Assembly: GCF_019336435.1 (NCBI RefSeq)
Contig: NZ_JAHWXQ010000001.1
Location: forward strand, 868,001-932,000
DNA from: Pontibacter populi
GTDB taxonomy: Bacteria; Bacteroidota; Bacteroidia; Cytophagales; Hymenobacteraceae
Direction of reading: 5' to 3'
Length of the DNA: 64,000 bases
Below, piece by piece: positions 18,675 through 27,127 of the stretch; position 1 is the stretch's first letter, and the number at the start of each line of letters is the position of its first letter. The notes under the pieces were generated by a model. The model saw nothing but the letters and a program-made list of their open reading frames with translations, ran no database searches and had not been told where the DNA came from. A program made the translations under genes and the position numbers.

Positions 18675-18707
18675 AAAAGCGCACCCGAATGCTTCGGCTG
18701 CGCTTTT
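18675..18707 (-). terminator. Bidirectional-looking terminator after the TM2 gene
   Basis: AAAAGCGCA (18675-18683) pairs with TGCGCTTTT (18699-18707), and inside it CCGAA pairs with TTCGG around TGC. A-run and T-run flank the stem. It lies 22 nt after the stop of the minus-strand TM2 gene. Confidence 0.85.
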
Positions 18708-18728
18708 TTAACTAAAATTCCAATACTG

Positions 18729-19076
18729 TTAATATCGTAGCATAGCCTTAACCGTCTGTGCTTCTTTTACATTAAACTCGTAGGTCAGGCGCTTATAGTT
18801 TATAAGATCCAGGATGGTGCCTATAAAGCAAAGGCCGCCTGTAAAAAAGTATAGTAACCCCATCCCGATCTGCCCTAGGTAAAAGCGCTGCAAGCCAGCT
18901 ATCAGGAAGAAGCCAACTATAATAAGGATAAGCACCTCCTGTGGTTTTTTGCGACGGGCGCGGTAAATATTAGCAAACTGCTGCATTTCGGCATATGGCA
19001 TATCGCCCAGCATTTGCTGCACAAATTGTAATTCATCCGGCTCCAGTTCGGGCATCAGATCGAGTATTCTTGACAT
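18729..19076 (-). CDS. TM2-domain membrane protein
   Basis: 115 residues. The N-terminal soluble part (about 1-48, acidic then basic: RARRKKPQE) is followed by two close transmembrane segments with the TM2 pattern: VLILIIVGFFLIAGLQRFYLG, a G-x-G turn (QIGMGLLYFF) and GGLCFIGTILDLINYKRLTYEFN. TM2 proteins are small bacterial membrane proteins without an established function. The gene follows the DUF2752 gene by 36 bp and ends at a terminator, so the pair is one operon. DUF2752 and TM2 genes are often neighbours in Bacteroidota, as far as I recall. Confidence 0.9.
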   Translation of the reverse strand: MSRILDLMPELEPDELQFVQQMLGDMPYAEMQQFANIYRARRKKPQEVLILIIVGFFLIAGLQRFYLGQIGMGLLYFFTGGLCFIGTILDLINYKRLTYEFNVKEAQTVKAMLRY

Positions 19077-19112
19077 AGTATAGATTATTTAGATTAGCCT
19101 GGTACGTAATAA

Positions 19113-19436
19113 CTATAGTTCGCTTTTATGATTCCGGTAATACATGTAAAGCAGTTTGCCGCTTCTAAAGCTCAGTAAAAGCACTGCCGGAACACCTAAT
19201 GGGTGTGCCTGCCACGAAGCCACAAACTCACCACGAAACAGCCACGCAATAGCATGCCCCAATCCGCAGCCCGGGCACCACTCCAGCACATAACTAAACG
19301 GGCAAAAGCTAAACAAATGCGCCTCGCCAGGCTCCATCAGGGCCATCGCTAGCAAAGCAGCAAGCCATGCCATTGCCTCCGGCAAATACAGGCTATACCA
19401 CCCGGCTGTTACAGAACGACTTATGGCTTTAAGCAT
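19113..19436 (-). CDS. DUF2752 family membrane protein
   Basis: 107 residues with three hydrophobic segments. The family motif appears as FCPFSYVLEWCPGCGLGHAI (about 44-63), the CPGCGxxxA signature of DUF2752, followed by FRGEFVASWQAHPLG, also typical. The function is unknown; the paired Cys might bind metal or form a disulphide, which is only a guess. It is the first gene of a two-gene operon with the TM2 protein. Confidence 0.9.
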   Translation of the reverse strand: MLKAISRSVTAGWYSLYLPEAMAWLAALLAMALMEPGEAHLFSFCPFSYVLEWCPGCGLGHAIAWLFRGEFVASWQAHPLGVPAVLLLSFRSGKLLYMYYRNHKSEL

Positions 19437-19511
19437 CTATCAACTTAAACAGTTTAGCAGCGTAATCAACTATAATTCATTAAATATTAACAAAATAAAT
19501 TAATATTCAAA

Positions 19512-20966
19512 ATGCAGCTATTTTTACGTCTGAGCCTGATCTTTCTTCTGTTCGTATCTGTAGCCGGGTGCTACCGTATGCGCTCTTCAAACGGTGGTGC
19601 CGAGGGGACCAACCTTACCACGAACAGGCCTTTAAATCCCTCAGACATCGAACTGCCGGCGGGTTATACCGCAGAAGTGGTAGCCAGCGAACTTACCTTC
19701 CCGACAGATGTAGCCTTTGACGAGGCCGGACAGGTATATGCGATAGAAGCCGGTTATTCCTATGGGGAAGAGTTTCTGGAGCCAAAGCTGATCCGGGTTG
19801 CCCCGGGTGGTAATAAAACTATAGTAGCAACCGGGGAACTGAACGGTCCCTGGACAGGCATCACGTACCATAATGGCAATTTTTATGTAGCGGAGGGCGG
19901 ACAGAAAACAGGTGGCAAAATTCTGAAGATCACACCAGAAGGAACTATAAGCTCGCTTGTCGAGAACCTACCCAGTCTCGGAGACCACCATACAAACGGC
20001 CCAACTATAGGCCCTGATGGCAAACTATATTTCGGAATCGGCACAGCTACAAATTCCGGCGTAGTGGGCCCCGACAACTATAATATGGGTTGGCTAAAAC
20101 GAAACCCCGATTTTCACGACATTCCCTGCCAGGACATAACTATAACCAGACAGAACTTTACGAGCACCCATCCCGAAACAAAACAACCTATGACTACCGG
20201 CGCCTATCAGCCTTACGGCACAGCTGTTAAAGATGGGCAAGTGATACCAGGAGCGATACCCTGTTCCGGGGCTGTACTTCGCATGGGTGCAGATGGCGGC
20301 ACAATGGAACTGGTGGCCTGGGGTTTTCGGAACCCGTTTGGGCTGGCTTTTGCTCCGAATGGTAGCTTATATGTAACCGATAACGGCTACGACGAACGTG
20401 GCAGCCGATCGGTTTGGGGAGTAGGCGATTATTTGTGGCAGGTACAGCAAGGCCAATGGTACGGCTGGCCTGATTTTGCAGGCGGCCTGGCGTTTAACGG
20501 TGACAGGTTTCAGACACCATCCAAAGAAGCACCAAAGCCAATACTGACCCAACATCCTGCCAAACCGCCACATCCTGCAGCTACCCTGGGCGTACATTCT
20601 TCCTCAAACGGCCTGGACTTTTCTACTTCCGCATCTTTTGGGCATACCGGCGAAGCTTTTGTGGCGCAGTTCGGAGACATGGCGCCTAATGTGGGCAAAG
20701 TGATGGCACCTGTCGGGTTTAAAGTTGTCAGGGTAAATGTTGGAAATGGGGTTGTTACGGATTTTGCCGTAAATAAAGGGACGAAAAATGCACCGGCATC
20801 TATGTTAAAAAAAGGTGGCCTGGAGCGCCCGGTGGCTGTAAAATTCTCGCCGGATGGCACTGCACTTTATATCGTGGATTTTGGGGTGATGCATGTTGAA
20901 GATGGCAAAACTACCCCACAGAAAAATACCGGAGTGATCTGGAAAGTTACCCGCACCACACACTAA
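19512..20966 (+). CDS. Glucose/sorbosone dehydrogenase-like beta-propeller lipoprotein
   Basis: The lipoprotein signal MQLFLRLSLIFLLFVSVAGC puts the lipidated Cys at 20. The remaining about 460 residues are a six-bladed propeller of the GSDH/sorbosone dehydrogenase type: LPAGYTAEVVAS, FPTDVAFDEAGQVYAIEAG, HHTNGPTIGPDGKLYFGIG, AWGFRNPFGLAFAPNGSLYV and the late VWGVGDYLWQVQQGQWYGWP. Relatives oxidise sugars or other alcohols/aldehydes with PQQ; whether this one binds PQQ cannot be decided by eye. A cytochrome c lipoprotein gene starts 10 bp downstream and could accept the electrons. No PQQ synthesis genes are in the window. Confidence 0.88.
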   Translation: MQLFLRLSLIFLLFVSVAGCYRMRSSNGGAEGTNLTTNRPLNPSDIELPAGYTAEVVASELTFPTDVAFDEAGQVYAIEAGYSYGEEFLEPKLIRVAPGGNKTIVATGELNGPWTGITYHNGNFYVAEGGQKTGGKILKITPEGTISSLVENLPSLGDHHTNGPTIGPDGKLYFGIGTATNSGVVGPDNYNMGWLKRNPDFHDIPCQDITITRQNFTSTHPETKQPMTTGAYQPYGTAVKDGQVIPGAIPCSGAVLRMGADGGTMELVAWGFRNPFGLAFAPNGSLYVTDNGYDERGSRSVWGVGDYLWQVQQGQWYGWPDFAGGLAFNGDRFQTPSKEAPKPILTQHPAKPPHPAATLGVHSSSNGLDFSTSASFGHTGEAFVAQFGDMAPNVGKVMAPVGFKVVRVNVGNGVVTDFAVNKGTKNAPASMLKKGGLERPVAVKFSPDGTALYIVDFGVMHVEDGKTTPQKNTGVIWKVTRTTH

Positions 20967-20976
20967 ACTATGAGCT

Positions 20977-21336
20977 ATGAAAACACTGCTATACTCGTTA
21001 CTGATCTGTTTATTTTTAATTGCCTGCGGCACAGCCAAGCGCGGCGAACCTGCTTATGCTCCCGTTGCCGATTCGGAGCCGGCCATTGCACAGGGCCAGG
21101 TCGTTTTTAATACCTATTGTACCAAATGCCACCCGGGCGGTGAAGCTGGCCTGGCACCGTCTTTTAACGACAAGCCACTACCGGGTTTCCTGATGCGCTT
21201 CCAGGTACGGCACGGCCTTGGTGTAATGCCCGCATTTAAAGAAGAGGTTATTTCAGATGATGAGCTCGATCACCTGATCGCTTACATTAAAACTTTAAAA
21301 AAGGCGAAAGACGACAAAGCTGCGCCAGCTTCGTAA
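20977..21336 (+). CDS. c-type cytochrome lipoprotein
   Basis: 119 residues. The signal MKTLLYSLLICLFLIACGTA has its lipobox Cys at 17. One haem site, C48-T-K-C51-H52, and a distal Met ligand in GVMPAF (M84) define a monohaem class I cytochrome c. It lies 10 bp after the GSDH-like gene, as expected for its electron acceptor at the periplasmic face of a membrane. An out-of-frame ATG at 20970 just before the start is not used in this frame. Confidence 0.93.
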   Translation: MKTLLYSLLICLFLIACGTAKRGEPAYAPVADSEPAIAQGQVVFNTYCTKCHPGGEAGLAPSFNDKPLPGFLMRFQVRHGLGVMPAFKEEVISDDELDHLIAYIKTLKKAKDDKAAPAS

Positions 21337-21366
21337 ATATAAAACATCAACTTAAACCGGAAAGCT

Positions 21367-21573
21367 ATGGAATGTAATGTAGGATTAAAAGAGCAGAAGC
21401 TGCGTGTGCTGGCAGGACTGACTCTGATAGGAATTGGTGCATACTATAATACGAAAGCCCTGGCCGCTATAGGCATCATCCCGATACTGACCGGCATGGT
21501 ACGCTGGTGCCCCGTAAACCAGGCACTGGGGTATAATGGCTGCGCTAAAAAAGAACTGGAAGACTACACCTGA
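21367..21573 (+). CDS. DUF2892 (YgaP-like) small membrane protein
   Basis: 68 residues: a short N-terminus with CNVGLKEQKLRVLAG, two hydrophobic segments (LTLIGIGAYY and LAAIGIIPILTGMV) and the tail RWCPVNQALGYNGC. This is the membrane module found alone or fused to rhodanese in YgaP; three Cys flank the membrane parts. Its start is 30 bp after the cytochrome, so it is probably the last gene of that operon. Its role is unknown. Confidence 0.85.
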   Translation: MECNVGLKEQKLRVLAGLTLIGIGAYYNTKALAAIGIIPILTGMVRWCPVNQALGYNGCAKKELEDYT

Positions 21574-21644
21574 TACCGCAAATCGATATATTTGCAGTCA
21601 GAACAATCCCACCTTTCAGCCTGAGACGCTGCTACCCAACAACT

Positions 21645-22946
21645 ATGGAGATCATTATTATTCTTATCCTTACCTTATTAAATGGTTTTTTTGCCTTATC
21701 TGAGATTGCGCTGGTATCTGTAAAACGGAGCCGGATAGAGCAGAAAGCAGCACAGGGAAGCAGCAGTGCAAAAGATGTGTTAAAATTACTTGATGAGCCT
21801 GAGAATTTCCTGTCGTCGGTGCAGGTGGGCATTACGCTGATAAGCATTGTGGCGGGTGCATACGGTGGTGCGGCCCTCTCAGAGAAATTTACGCCGGTGG
21901 TAGCCTCTATACCTGCACTGGCACCATATGCTCTTGAAATTTCTATAGTGGTTACAGTTGGCCTAATCACGTATGTTACGATCGTTATCGGCGAACTCAT
22001 ACCTAAAACAATTGCGCTTAACAACCCTGAACGCATTGCCCTGGCGGTGGCCCCCACCATCAAGGTTTTTACAAAATTCACGTTCCCGCTCGTTAAGTTA
22101 CTTTCTGGCTCAACTAACCTGGCTATAAAACTGCTGGGTATAAAACAGGACCAAGCCAGGGCATCGCTTACGGAAGAAGAACTGCGCCATTTGATAAAAG
22201 TAGCCGGCCGCGAAGGTGTGCTCGAAAAAGAAGAAGAGCGCCTGCACGACAACCTTTTTTACCTGTACGAGCAACGCAACCGCAGCCTGATGACCTACCG
22301 TACCGACGTAGAATGGCTCGACATAAACCGCCCCCTTCCCGAACTACACCAGATCATCCTTCAGAGTGCGCATACCAAATTCCCGGTGGGTAAAGGCTCG
22401 CTTGACAATATAGTGGGTGTGCTTGCCGTAAAAGATTATTTCGAACAGGTAGATAAGCAGGGCGTAGCGCTACAAGCTGTACTGAAGCCGCCGCTGTTTG
22501 TGTCGGAATCGATGTATGCTATGAAAACGCTTAAAATGTTCCAGCGCAAAAAGCAGTACCTGGCATTGGTAGTAAACGAGTTTGGAGCAGTAGAAGGCCT
22601 GCTAACCCTGCACGACATTATGGAAGCTATAGTTGGCGACCTGCCCGATGTGGACGAAAGCAGTGACCCGGAGCTTTTCCGCCGAGAAGATGGCTCTTAC
22701 CTTGTAAATGGCGCTATGCTGGTGCGCGAGCTAAACCGCGAACTTGGCCTGGAGCTGATTCAGGAACAATCGGAGCGCTATGCAACCTTAGGCGGATTTA
22801 TACTTTACACGCTCTCTAAAATACCGAGAGTAGGCGATAAAATAACGTTGCGCACGCATGAGCTTGAAGTAGTTGATATGGATGCCAGCCGCGTAGACAA
22901 AGTACTTGTGCGAACTATAGCACCTCTGCCTGAAGAGACCACTTAA
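21645..22946 (+). CDS. CorC/HlyC-family protein (CNNM, CBS pair, CorC_HlyC domains)
   Basis: 433 residues. The N-terminal CNNM (DUF21) membrane domain (about 1-190) begins MEIIIILILTLLNGFFALSE and includes the conserved ELIPKTIALNNPERIALA. A CBS pair follows (about 205-330, with VLAVKDYFEQV and YLALVVNEFGAVEGLLTLHD), then a C-terminal transporter-associated domain (about 345-425, REDGSYLVNGAMLVRELNRE). Relatives are implicated in Mg2+/Co2+ efflux or homeostasis; the older name hemolysin is misleading. It stands alone; the RibD-like gene 43 bp downstream may be co-transcribed. An exact AACTATAGTT overlaps its end region at 22945-22954. Confidence 0.93.
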   Translation: MEIIIILILTLLNGFFALSEIALVSVKRSRIEQKAAQGSSSAKDVLKLLDEPENFLSSVQVGITLISIVAGAYGGAALSEKFTPVVASIPALAPYALEISIVVTVGLITYVTIVIGELIPKTIALNNPERIALAVAPTIKVFTKFTFPLVKLLSGSTNLAIKLLGIKQDQARASLTEEELRHLIKVAGREGVLEKEEERLHDNLFYLYEQRNRSLMTYRTDVEWLDINRPLPELHQIILQSAHTKFPVGKGSLDNIVGVLAVKDYFEQVDKQGVALQAVLKPPLFVSESMYAMKTLKMFQRKKQYLALVVNEFGAVEGLLTLHDIMEAIVGDLPDVDESSDPELFRREDGSYLVNGAMLVRELNRELGLELIQEQSERYATLGGFILYTLSKIPRVGDKITLRTHELEVVDMDASRVDKVLVRTIAPLPEETT

Positions 22947-22989
22947 CTATAGTTCACTATTTATCAGCAACCACTAAACTAACTGAGCT

Positions 22990-23529
22990 ATGAGAAAACT
23001 TATATTATATATTGCTGCCAGCCTGGATGGCTACATTGCCCGAACCGACGGACGCATTGACTGGCTTGAAAACAAAACTTACACCATAGCAGGTGAGGAT
23101 TTTGGTTACAGCGATTTTATGAAAACGATTGATACCACGCTGATGGGCCACAGCACTTACAAAGTTGTTTTAGGCCTTGGCATGTCCTTCCCTTACCCTG
23201 ATAAAACGAACTATGTGTTCAGCCACACAGAGCACCCGGCTACAGAATATGTACAGTTTGTAACCCGCAATGCTACAGGCTTTGTAAAACAGCTAAAACA
23301 GGAAACAGGCAAAAACATATGGCTTATTGGCGGCAGCCAGCTCAACACACTGCTTCTTAATGCCGGACTGATAGATGAAATTATACTTACTTACATACCC
23401 GTTGTGTTAGGCAAAGGCATTCCTTTATTTGCACCGGGCGCCAGCGAAAATATGATGCGGGTAACGGAAACCCAGAACTATAAAAATGGATTTGTGCAGT
23501 TAAACCTGCAACCACGGCGGGAAGTTTAG
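22990..23529 (+). CDS. Dihydrofolate reductase family protein (RibD C-terminal-like, YyaP type)
   Basis: 179 residues with the start MRKLILYIAASLDGYIAR typical of the stand-alone RibD_C/DHFR-like group, then TTLMGHSTYKVVLG, NIWLIGGSQLNTLLLNAGLI and EIILTYIPVVLGKGIPLF. These are predicted NAD(P)H-dependent reductases with unknown substrates; they are not the essential folate enzyme. A hairpin that may end transcription lies at 23545-23576. Confidence 0.9.
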   Translation: MRKLILYIAASLDGYIARTDGRIDWLENKTYTIAGEDFGYSDFMKTIDTTLMGHSTYKVVLGLGMSFPYPDKTNYVFSHTEHPATEYVQFVTRNATGFVKQLKQETGKNIWLIGGSQLNTLLLNAGLIDEIILTYIPVVLGKGIPLFAPGASENMMRVTETQNYKNGFVQLNLQPRREV

Positions 23530-23544
23530 AAACCTATAAAAGCC

Positions 23545-23577
23545 AAAACCACTCGTTTTACTTACAGGGTGGTTTTT
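23545..23577 (+). terminator. Probable terminator after the RibD-like gene
   Basis: AAAACCAC (23545-23552) pairs with GTGGTTTT (23569-23576) across a 16-nt loop, followed by T. The large loop makes it weaker than the other terminators here. Confidence 0.55.
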
Positions 23578-23622
23578 GGATTGCAGCATATTCTTTACTG
23601 CCATAGAAAATAAACAGGCAAA

Positions 23623-23874
23623 CTATAAGCAATTCTGTTTTGGATCAGTGCCCGGACCAGTATTAGATTTCAGATGTTGCGTTGGGGATTGCTGCGCTCT
23701 GTTTCTTTCTTCCTCTACTTTTTTATGCAGCTTGCGCTCTTCTTCAAACATAGGCTCCTGCAGCGAATCTGTGTAGCTCCTGCTTACATGAATGCCATCC
23801 CCCATTGTTCTGTCATACATAATGCCTGTGTTGTAAAAAAGTCCTTCTGTAGGGCTTCTCCTATTCCTTCTCAT
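23623..23874 (-). CDS. Small hydrophilic protein of unknown function
   Basis: 83 residues from the ATG at 23874, about a quarter charged, with a basic start (MRRNRRSPTEG) and a helical EEERKLHKKVEEERNRAQQ segment. I do not recognise a family. The case for a real gene is the perfect Shine-Dalgarno sequence AAAGGAGG ending 5 nt before the ATG, rare in this phylum; the preceding GTG codon at 23877 is too close to that site. It stands between convergent neighbours with its own promoter space. A chance reading frame cannot be excluded without homologues. Confidence 0.6.
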   Translation of the reverse strand: MRRNRRSPTEGLFYNTGIMYDRTMGDGIHVSRSYTDSLQEPMFEEERKLHKKVEEERNRAQQSPTQHLKSNTGPGTDPKQNCL

Positions 23875-24068
23875 CACGTCCTCCTTTCTGTTTTAGTGCA
23901 ATAAAACGCTGCACATTTCACGTATTTGTATACTATGTTATACGAGATCCATGTAGAGCAGTGCAATTAAAATCAGCAAATTGTACCATAAACCCTTAAC
24001 TTTAGTTTGTGCTTAAATCCTCCCTTACAAACAACTATAGTTTGAGGCCAGGCTACACCAAATATCAT

Positions 24069-24115
24069 AACCTAAAACGCCTGTACAGAACTGATCTGAA
24101 CAGGCGTTTTAGGTT
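24069..24115 (-). terminator. Strong terminator of the DEAD-box helicase gene
   Basis: A perfect 16-bp stem (24069-24084 with 24100-24115, AACCTAAAACGCCTGT and its complement) encloses a 15-nt loop, 18 nt after the helicase stop. Confidence 0.8.
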
Positions 24116-24133
24116 AGTAACTATAGGTTTGAC

Positions 24134-25399
24134 TTACTTCTTTTTCTTTGCTTTGGCCTTTGCCTTTTTAGCTTTGGCAGCTTTTATCTTCCCTTCGGTC
24201 TCTTCCGCTTCTTTTATCAGCGATTTCCAGTCGTAGGTGGCGGCAGGGCTAAAATCTATAGTTGCTTCGTAGTCTTCTTTATCAATTGAGAGCACTTTTA
24301 TGTCTTTGGTCAGGTATTCCTGTATCTCATCCAGCACAGGTTTTTCCTCGGGTGCGCAGAAGCTTACAGCAACTCCTTTTTGAGTACCACGGCCTGTACG
24401 GCCCACGCGGTGCACATAGTTCTCCGGCTGTTCCGGCAGATCATAGTTCACCACATAGTCTACGCTTGGTATGTCTATGCCGCGTGCGCTCACGTCGGTT
24501 GCAACCAGCAGCTTTACTTCGCCTTTTTTAAACTGGCGCATTACTTCAGTCCGGTCTTTTTGCTCTTTGCCTCCGTGTATGCTGATAGCTTTAATACCAG
24601 CTCTGTCCATGGCAGCAACTACACGCTCGGCACGCACCTTGGTACGCACAAAAGCCAGTATTTTTTTGTCCGGATTCTCGTTTACCACCCGCTCCAGGAA
24701 AAAGCGCTTATCATCCATATCCACGTACATCACCGAGTGGTCCACGTTTTTGGCTACCGGGTCTTTGGGAGATATCTGGATACGAACCGGCTTGTTCACC
24801 AGCGAGTAGGCCAGCTCTTTTATCTTTTCGTTGATAGTAGCCGAGAAAAACAGTGTCTGGCGCTGGCGGGGCAACTTGGCAATAAGCTGACGTATGTCGT
24901 GTATAAACCCAAGATCCAGCATGTGGTCAGCTTCATCCAACACTAACACTTCTACGCGGTGCAGTTTAATATAACCCTGGCTTACTAGGTCGAATAAGCG
25001 TCCTGGAGTAGCAACCAGTATATCAATTCCTTCTTCGAGTTTAGCGATCTGAGGCCCCTGCTCCACGCCACCAAATACACAGAATGTATTTACGCGGGTG
25101 CCCTGGCCAATTTCGTTAAACACTTCGGTTATCTGCAGGGCCAGTTCGCGGGTAGGCACCATCACAACGCATTTAATCCCATCGTCGCGGCGGCGGTTCT
25201 TGCTGTATTGCAGCCTGTCGAGAACCGGAATAGCGAACGCAGCCGTTTTACCAGTACCGGTCTGAGCAATAGCCAGCACATCCTCACCTTTCATAATGGG
25301 AGGAATGGCTTTGAACTGGATGTCGGTTGGCTTTCTGAAGCCCAGCTTGCTCAGGCTTCTCTTTATCTCGTCGGAAATGCGGTAATCTTCAAACTTCAT
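24134..25399 (-). CDS. DEAD-box RNA helicase (RhlE-like)
   Basis: ATP-dependent RNA helicase core of 421 residues. Visible motifs: Q motif GFRKPTDIQ (Gln28), motif I AQTGTGKT (45-52), Ia PTRELA (82-87), II DEAD (155-158), III SAT (186-188), V ATDVSARGID and VI YVHRVGRTGRG. The C-terminus is a short Lys/Ala tail (KAAKAKKAKAKAKKKK) likely to bind RNA non-specifically, as in many bacterial RhlE-type proteins involved in ribosome assembly or RNA decay, especially in the cold. It is monocistronic with a strong terminator. Which of the several RhlE-type paralogues it matches cannot be told here. Confidence 0.95.
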   Translation of the reverse strand: MKFEDYRISDEIKRSLSKLGFRKPTDIQFKAIPPIMKGEDVLAIAQTGTGKTAAFAIPVLDRLQYSKNRRRDDGIKCVVMVPTRELALQITEVFNEIGQGTRVNTFCVFGGVEQGPQIAKLEEGIDILVATPGRLFDLVSQGYIKLHRVEVLVLDEADHMLDLGFIHDIRQLIAKLPRQRQTLFFSATINEKIKELAYSLVNKPVRIQISPKDPVAKNVDHSVMYVDMDDKRFFLERVVNENPDKKILAFVRTKVRAERVVAAMDRAGIKAISIHGGKEQKDRTEVMRQFKKGEVKLLVATDVSARGIDIPSVDYVVNYDLPEQPENYVHRVGRTGRGTQKGVAVSFCAPEEKPVLDEIQEYLTKDIKVLSIDKEDYEATIDFSPAATYDWKSLIKEAEETEGKIKAAKAKKAKAKAKKKK

Positions 25400-25558
25400 G
25401 CTTGTAGTATCTATACGTGGCCCTGCCTTTACTTACGGCGTAACCAACATACAAAGGTACGGCTAATTGCTGAAATGTAAGTTCTATTAATTCTGGAGGG
25501 TTTAGCTGCTTTTAGTCGGCACTTTAACTAAAATGAGAGGTCTGGCTATGGTTAGCGC

Positions 25559-26383
25559 TTAACTTTTACGACCAACCCACTCCTCTACAGCCGAACTCAG
25601 CTTTTTAAAGTCGGAACCACCGGTACCGTAGGTATCGTAAGCAAACTTTATGATGATGCCGGTTACAACTATAAGGAACAGTACCCGCACAAAGCCAACA
25701 CCACGTTTAAGGGCAGTACGCGTACCCAACTGCGAGCCGATTACACTGCAAATGGCCATCGGGATAGCCACCTCATACAACACGTGCCCTTTGTAAATAA
25801 AGTACCCCAGCGCCGACAGGTTGGTAGCCACATTCACTACCTTGGCCGCCGCCGATGCCGCTAAGAAGTTAAACCCGAATAATCCGATAAAGATAAAGAT
25901 GAGGAAGCTGCCTGTTCCCGGCCCGAAAAATCCATCATAAAACCCAATAGCAGCGCCTATAAGCAGTCCGTATAGTTTCTCTTTTTTGTGGGTTAGTTTT
26001 GGCGCGTGCAACGAACCGAAGTCTTTTTTAATGAATGTATAGATCGCTACTAAAATCAGCAGCACAAGGATCAGCGGTTTAAGCAGATCAGCATCGATAT
26101 GACTTAGCGCCCGGGCTCCCAGAAACGAGAACACAAAAGCCGCCCCTGCTGCCGGAACTATAGCCCAGTAATTGATCTTCACGCTGCGCACATACTTTAC
26201 CATAGCCGAAGTTGTACCCGCTATGCCTGCAAACTTGCCCGTACCAAAAGCCGTGGGTAACGGCACGCCCGGTAAAAATATAAGCAAAGCCGGCAACTGA
26301 ATCAGGCCACCACCACCCACTACCGAATCAATAAAGCCTGCCATAAACGCAAACAGGCACAGGTAAACTATATTCTCCACCAA
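25559..26383 (-). CDS. TSUP family (TauE/SafE) permease
   Basis: 274 residues with about eight transmembrane segments in the two-fold TSUP pattern: FIDSVVGGGGLIQLPALL near 17-34 and its counterpart YDGFFGPGTGSFLIF near 148-162. Members export or import sulfite, sulfoacetate or related anions; the cargo here is unknown. There is no in-frame ATG at the start: only TTG (26383) or GTG (26380) is available because a TAA stop lies just upstream, so the gene uses a non-ATG start. Its promoter lies next to repeat copy B. Confidence 0.9.
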   Translation of the reverse strand: MVENIVYLCLFAFMAGFIDSVVGGGGLIQLPALLIFLPGVPLPTAFGTGKFAGIAGTTSAMVKYVRSVKINYWAIVPAAGAAFVFSFLGARALSHIDADLLKPLILVLLILVAIYTFIKKDFGSLHAPKLTHKKEKLYGLLIGAAIGFYDGFFGPGTGSFLIFIFIGLFGFNFLAASAAAKVVNVATNLSALGYFIYKGHVLYEVAIPMAICSVIGSQLGTRTALKRGVGFVRVLFLIVVTGIIIKFAYDTYGTGGSDFKKLSSAVEEWVGRKS

Positions 26384-26559
26384 CGAAAGACCTTAAAACG
26401 TATACTCCTGAATCACAGAAAAAAGTGGCGCAATTTAAGGAATTAATTGTTGATTGTTGAATAGTCGATTGTTGTTTTTATGAGAATAGGGATTAATCTG
26501 ATAGGACAGTATTTATAACTTTCTAACTCCACACTACAAACAAGAGATAGTGTTAATAA
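26384..26559. other. Short intergenic stretch before repeat copy B
   Basis: Low-complexity, AT-rich DNA with TTGATTGTTGA-type repeats. No gene is visible. It probably holds the TSUP promoter. Confidence 0.4.
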
Positions 26560-27122
26560 GCCCCTACCCTTTTTAAGTGAGAATTTTCTGCTGCTGCTAT
26601 AGTTACATTTATCGTTTTATAGTTGCTGTTTTAACCCACCCCTACCCCTCCCAAGAGGGGATTTTCTGCCTTTGCTATAGTTTAGGTTACTGTTTTATTG
26701 TTGCCGTTTGTCATCCCCCTCGCCCCCTTCAAAGGGGGACTTTTCCGCTATTGCCTTCGCAACTTTCATTTCGGTCAGCGGGAGAAATCTGTATCTACAT
26801 TAATTGCAAACCATGAGCAGGACAGGTTTACCTGTTCCCTTGGAACTATAACCACGATAAAGCTATGCAGCTATAGCTTCTCGAATAAACTATAAAATAG
26901 CTATCGAAAGATCTCAGTCTTTGGGTTGAGCGCCTTGTGAATGTCTGGTGGCGCAGCCATTGCGACGCAGGAGCAAAAGAGATTCGCGCAGCGCGATGCC
27001 CAAAGACGAGGCCTCCCGGCCGTGAGGGCACCAAAGCTAATTTGAAACAATAGGTGAGTAAAGCTCCCAGGATTGAGAGTAACTATAAAAGAAAAGGCTT
27101 GATTCGAATTGCAAAAGACTTA
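26560..27122 (+). repeat. Composite intergenic repeat, copy B (right end missing)
   Basis: It shares modules with copies A, C and D: TTAACCCACCCCTACCCCTC hairpin (26630), TTCAAAGGGGGACTTTT (26727), TTCATTTCGG...GAGAAATCT (26765-26790), GGACAGG-TTTA-CCTGTTC (26820), RNA-like core (26911-27073), then AAAAGACTT. It stops at about 27122, right before the stop codon of the lamin-tail gene, so the second GTCATTTCGA end module present in A and C is absent. Confidence 0.85.
26911..27073 (+). ncRNA. Candidate structured RNA core, copy B
   Basis: GTCTTTGGG (26917-26925) pairs perfectly with CCCAAAGAC (26999-27007). The inner arm GTGAAT pairs with ATTCGC, and the hairpin TGGC-GCA-GCCA (26949-26959) replaces TGCC/GGCA of copies A and C on both sides. 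The invariant GGCCTCCCGGCCGTGAGGGC and GCTCCCAGGAT are present. Confidence 0.5.
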
Positions 27123-27127
27123 GACTA

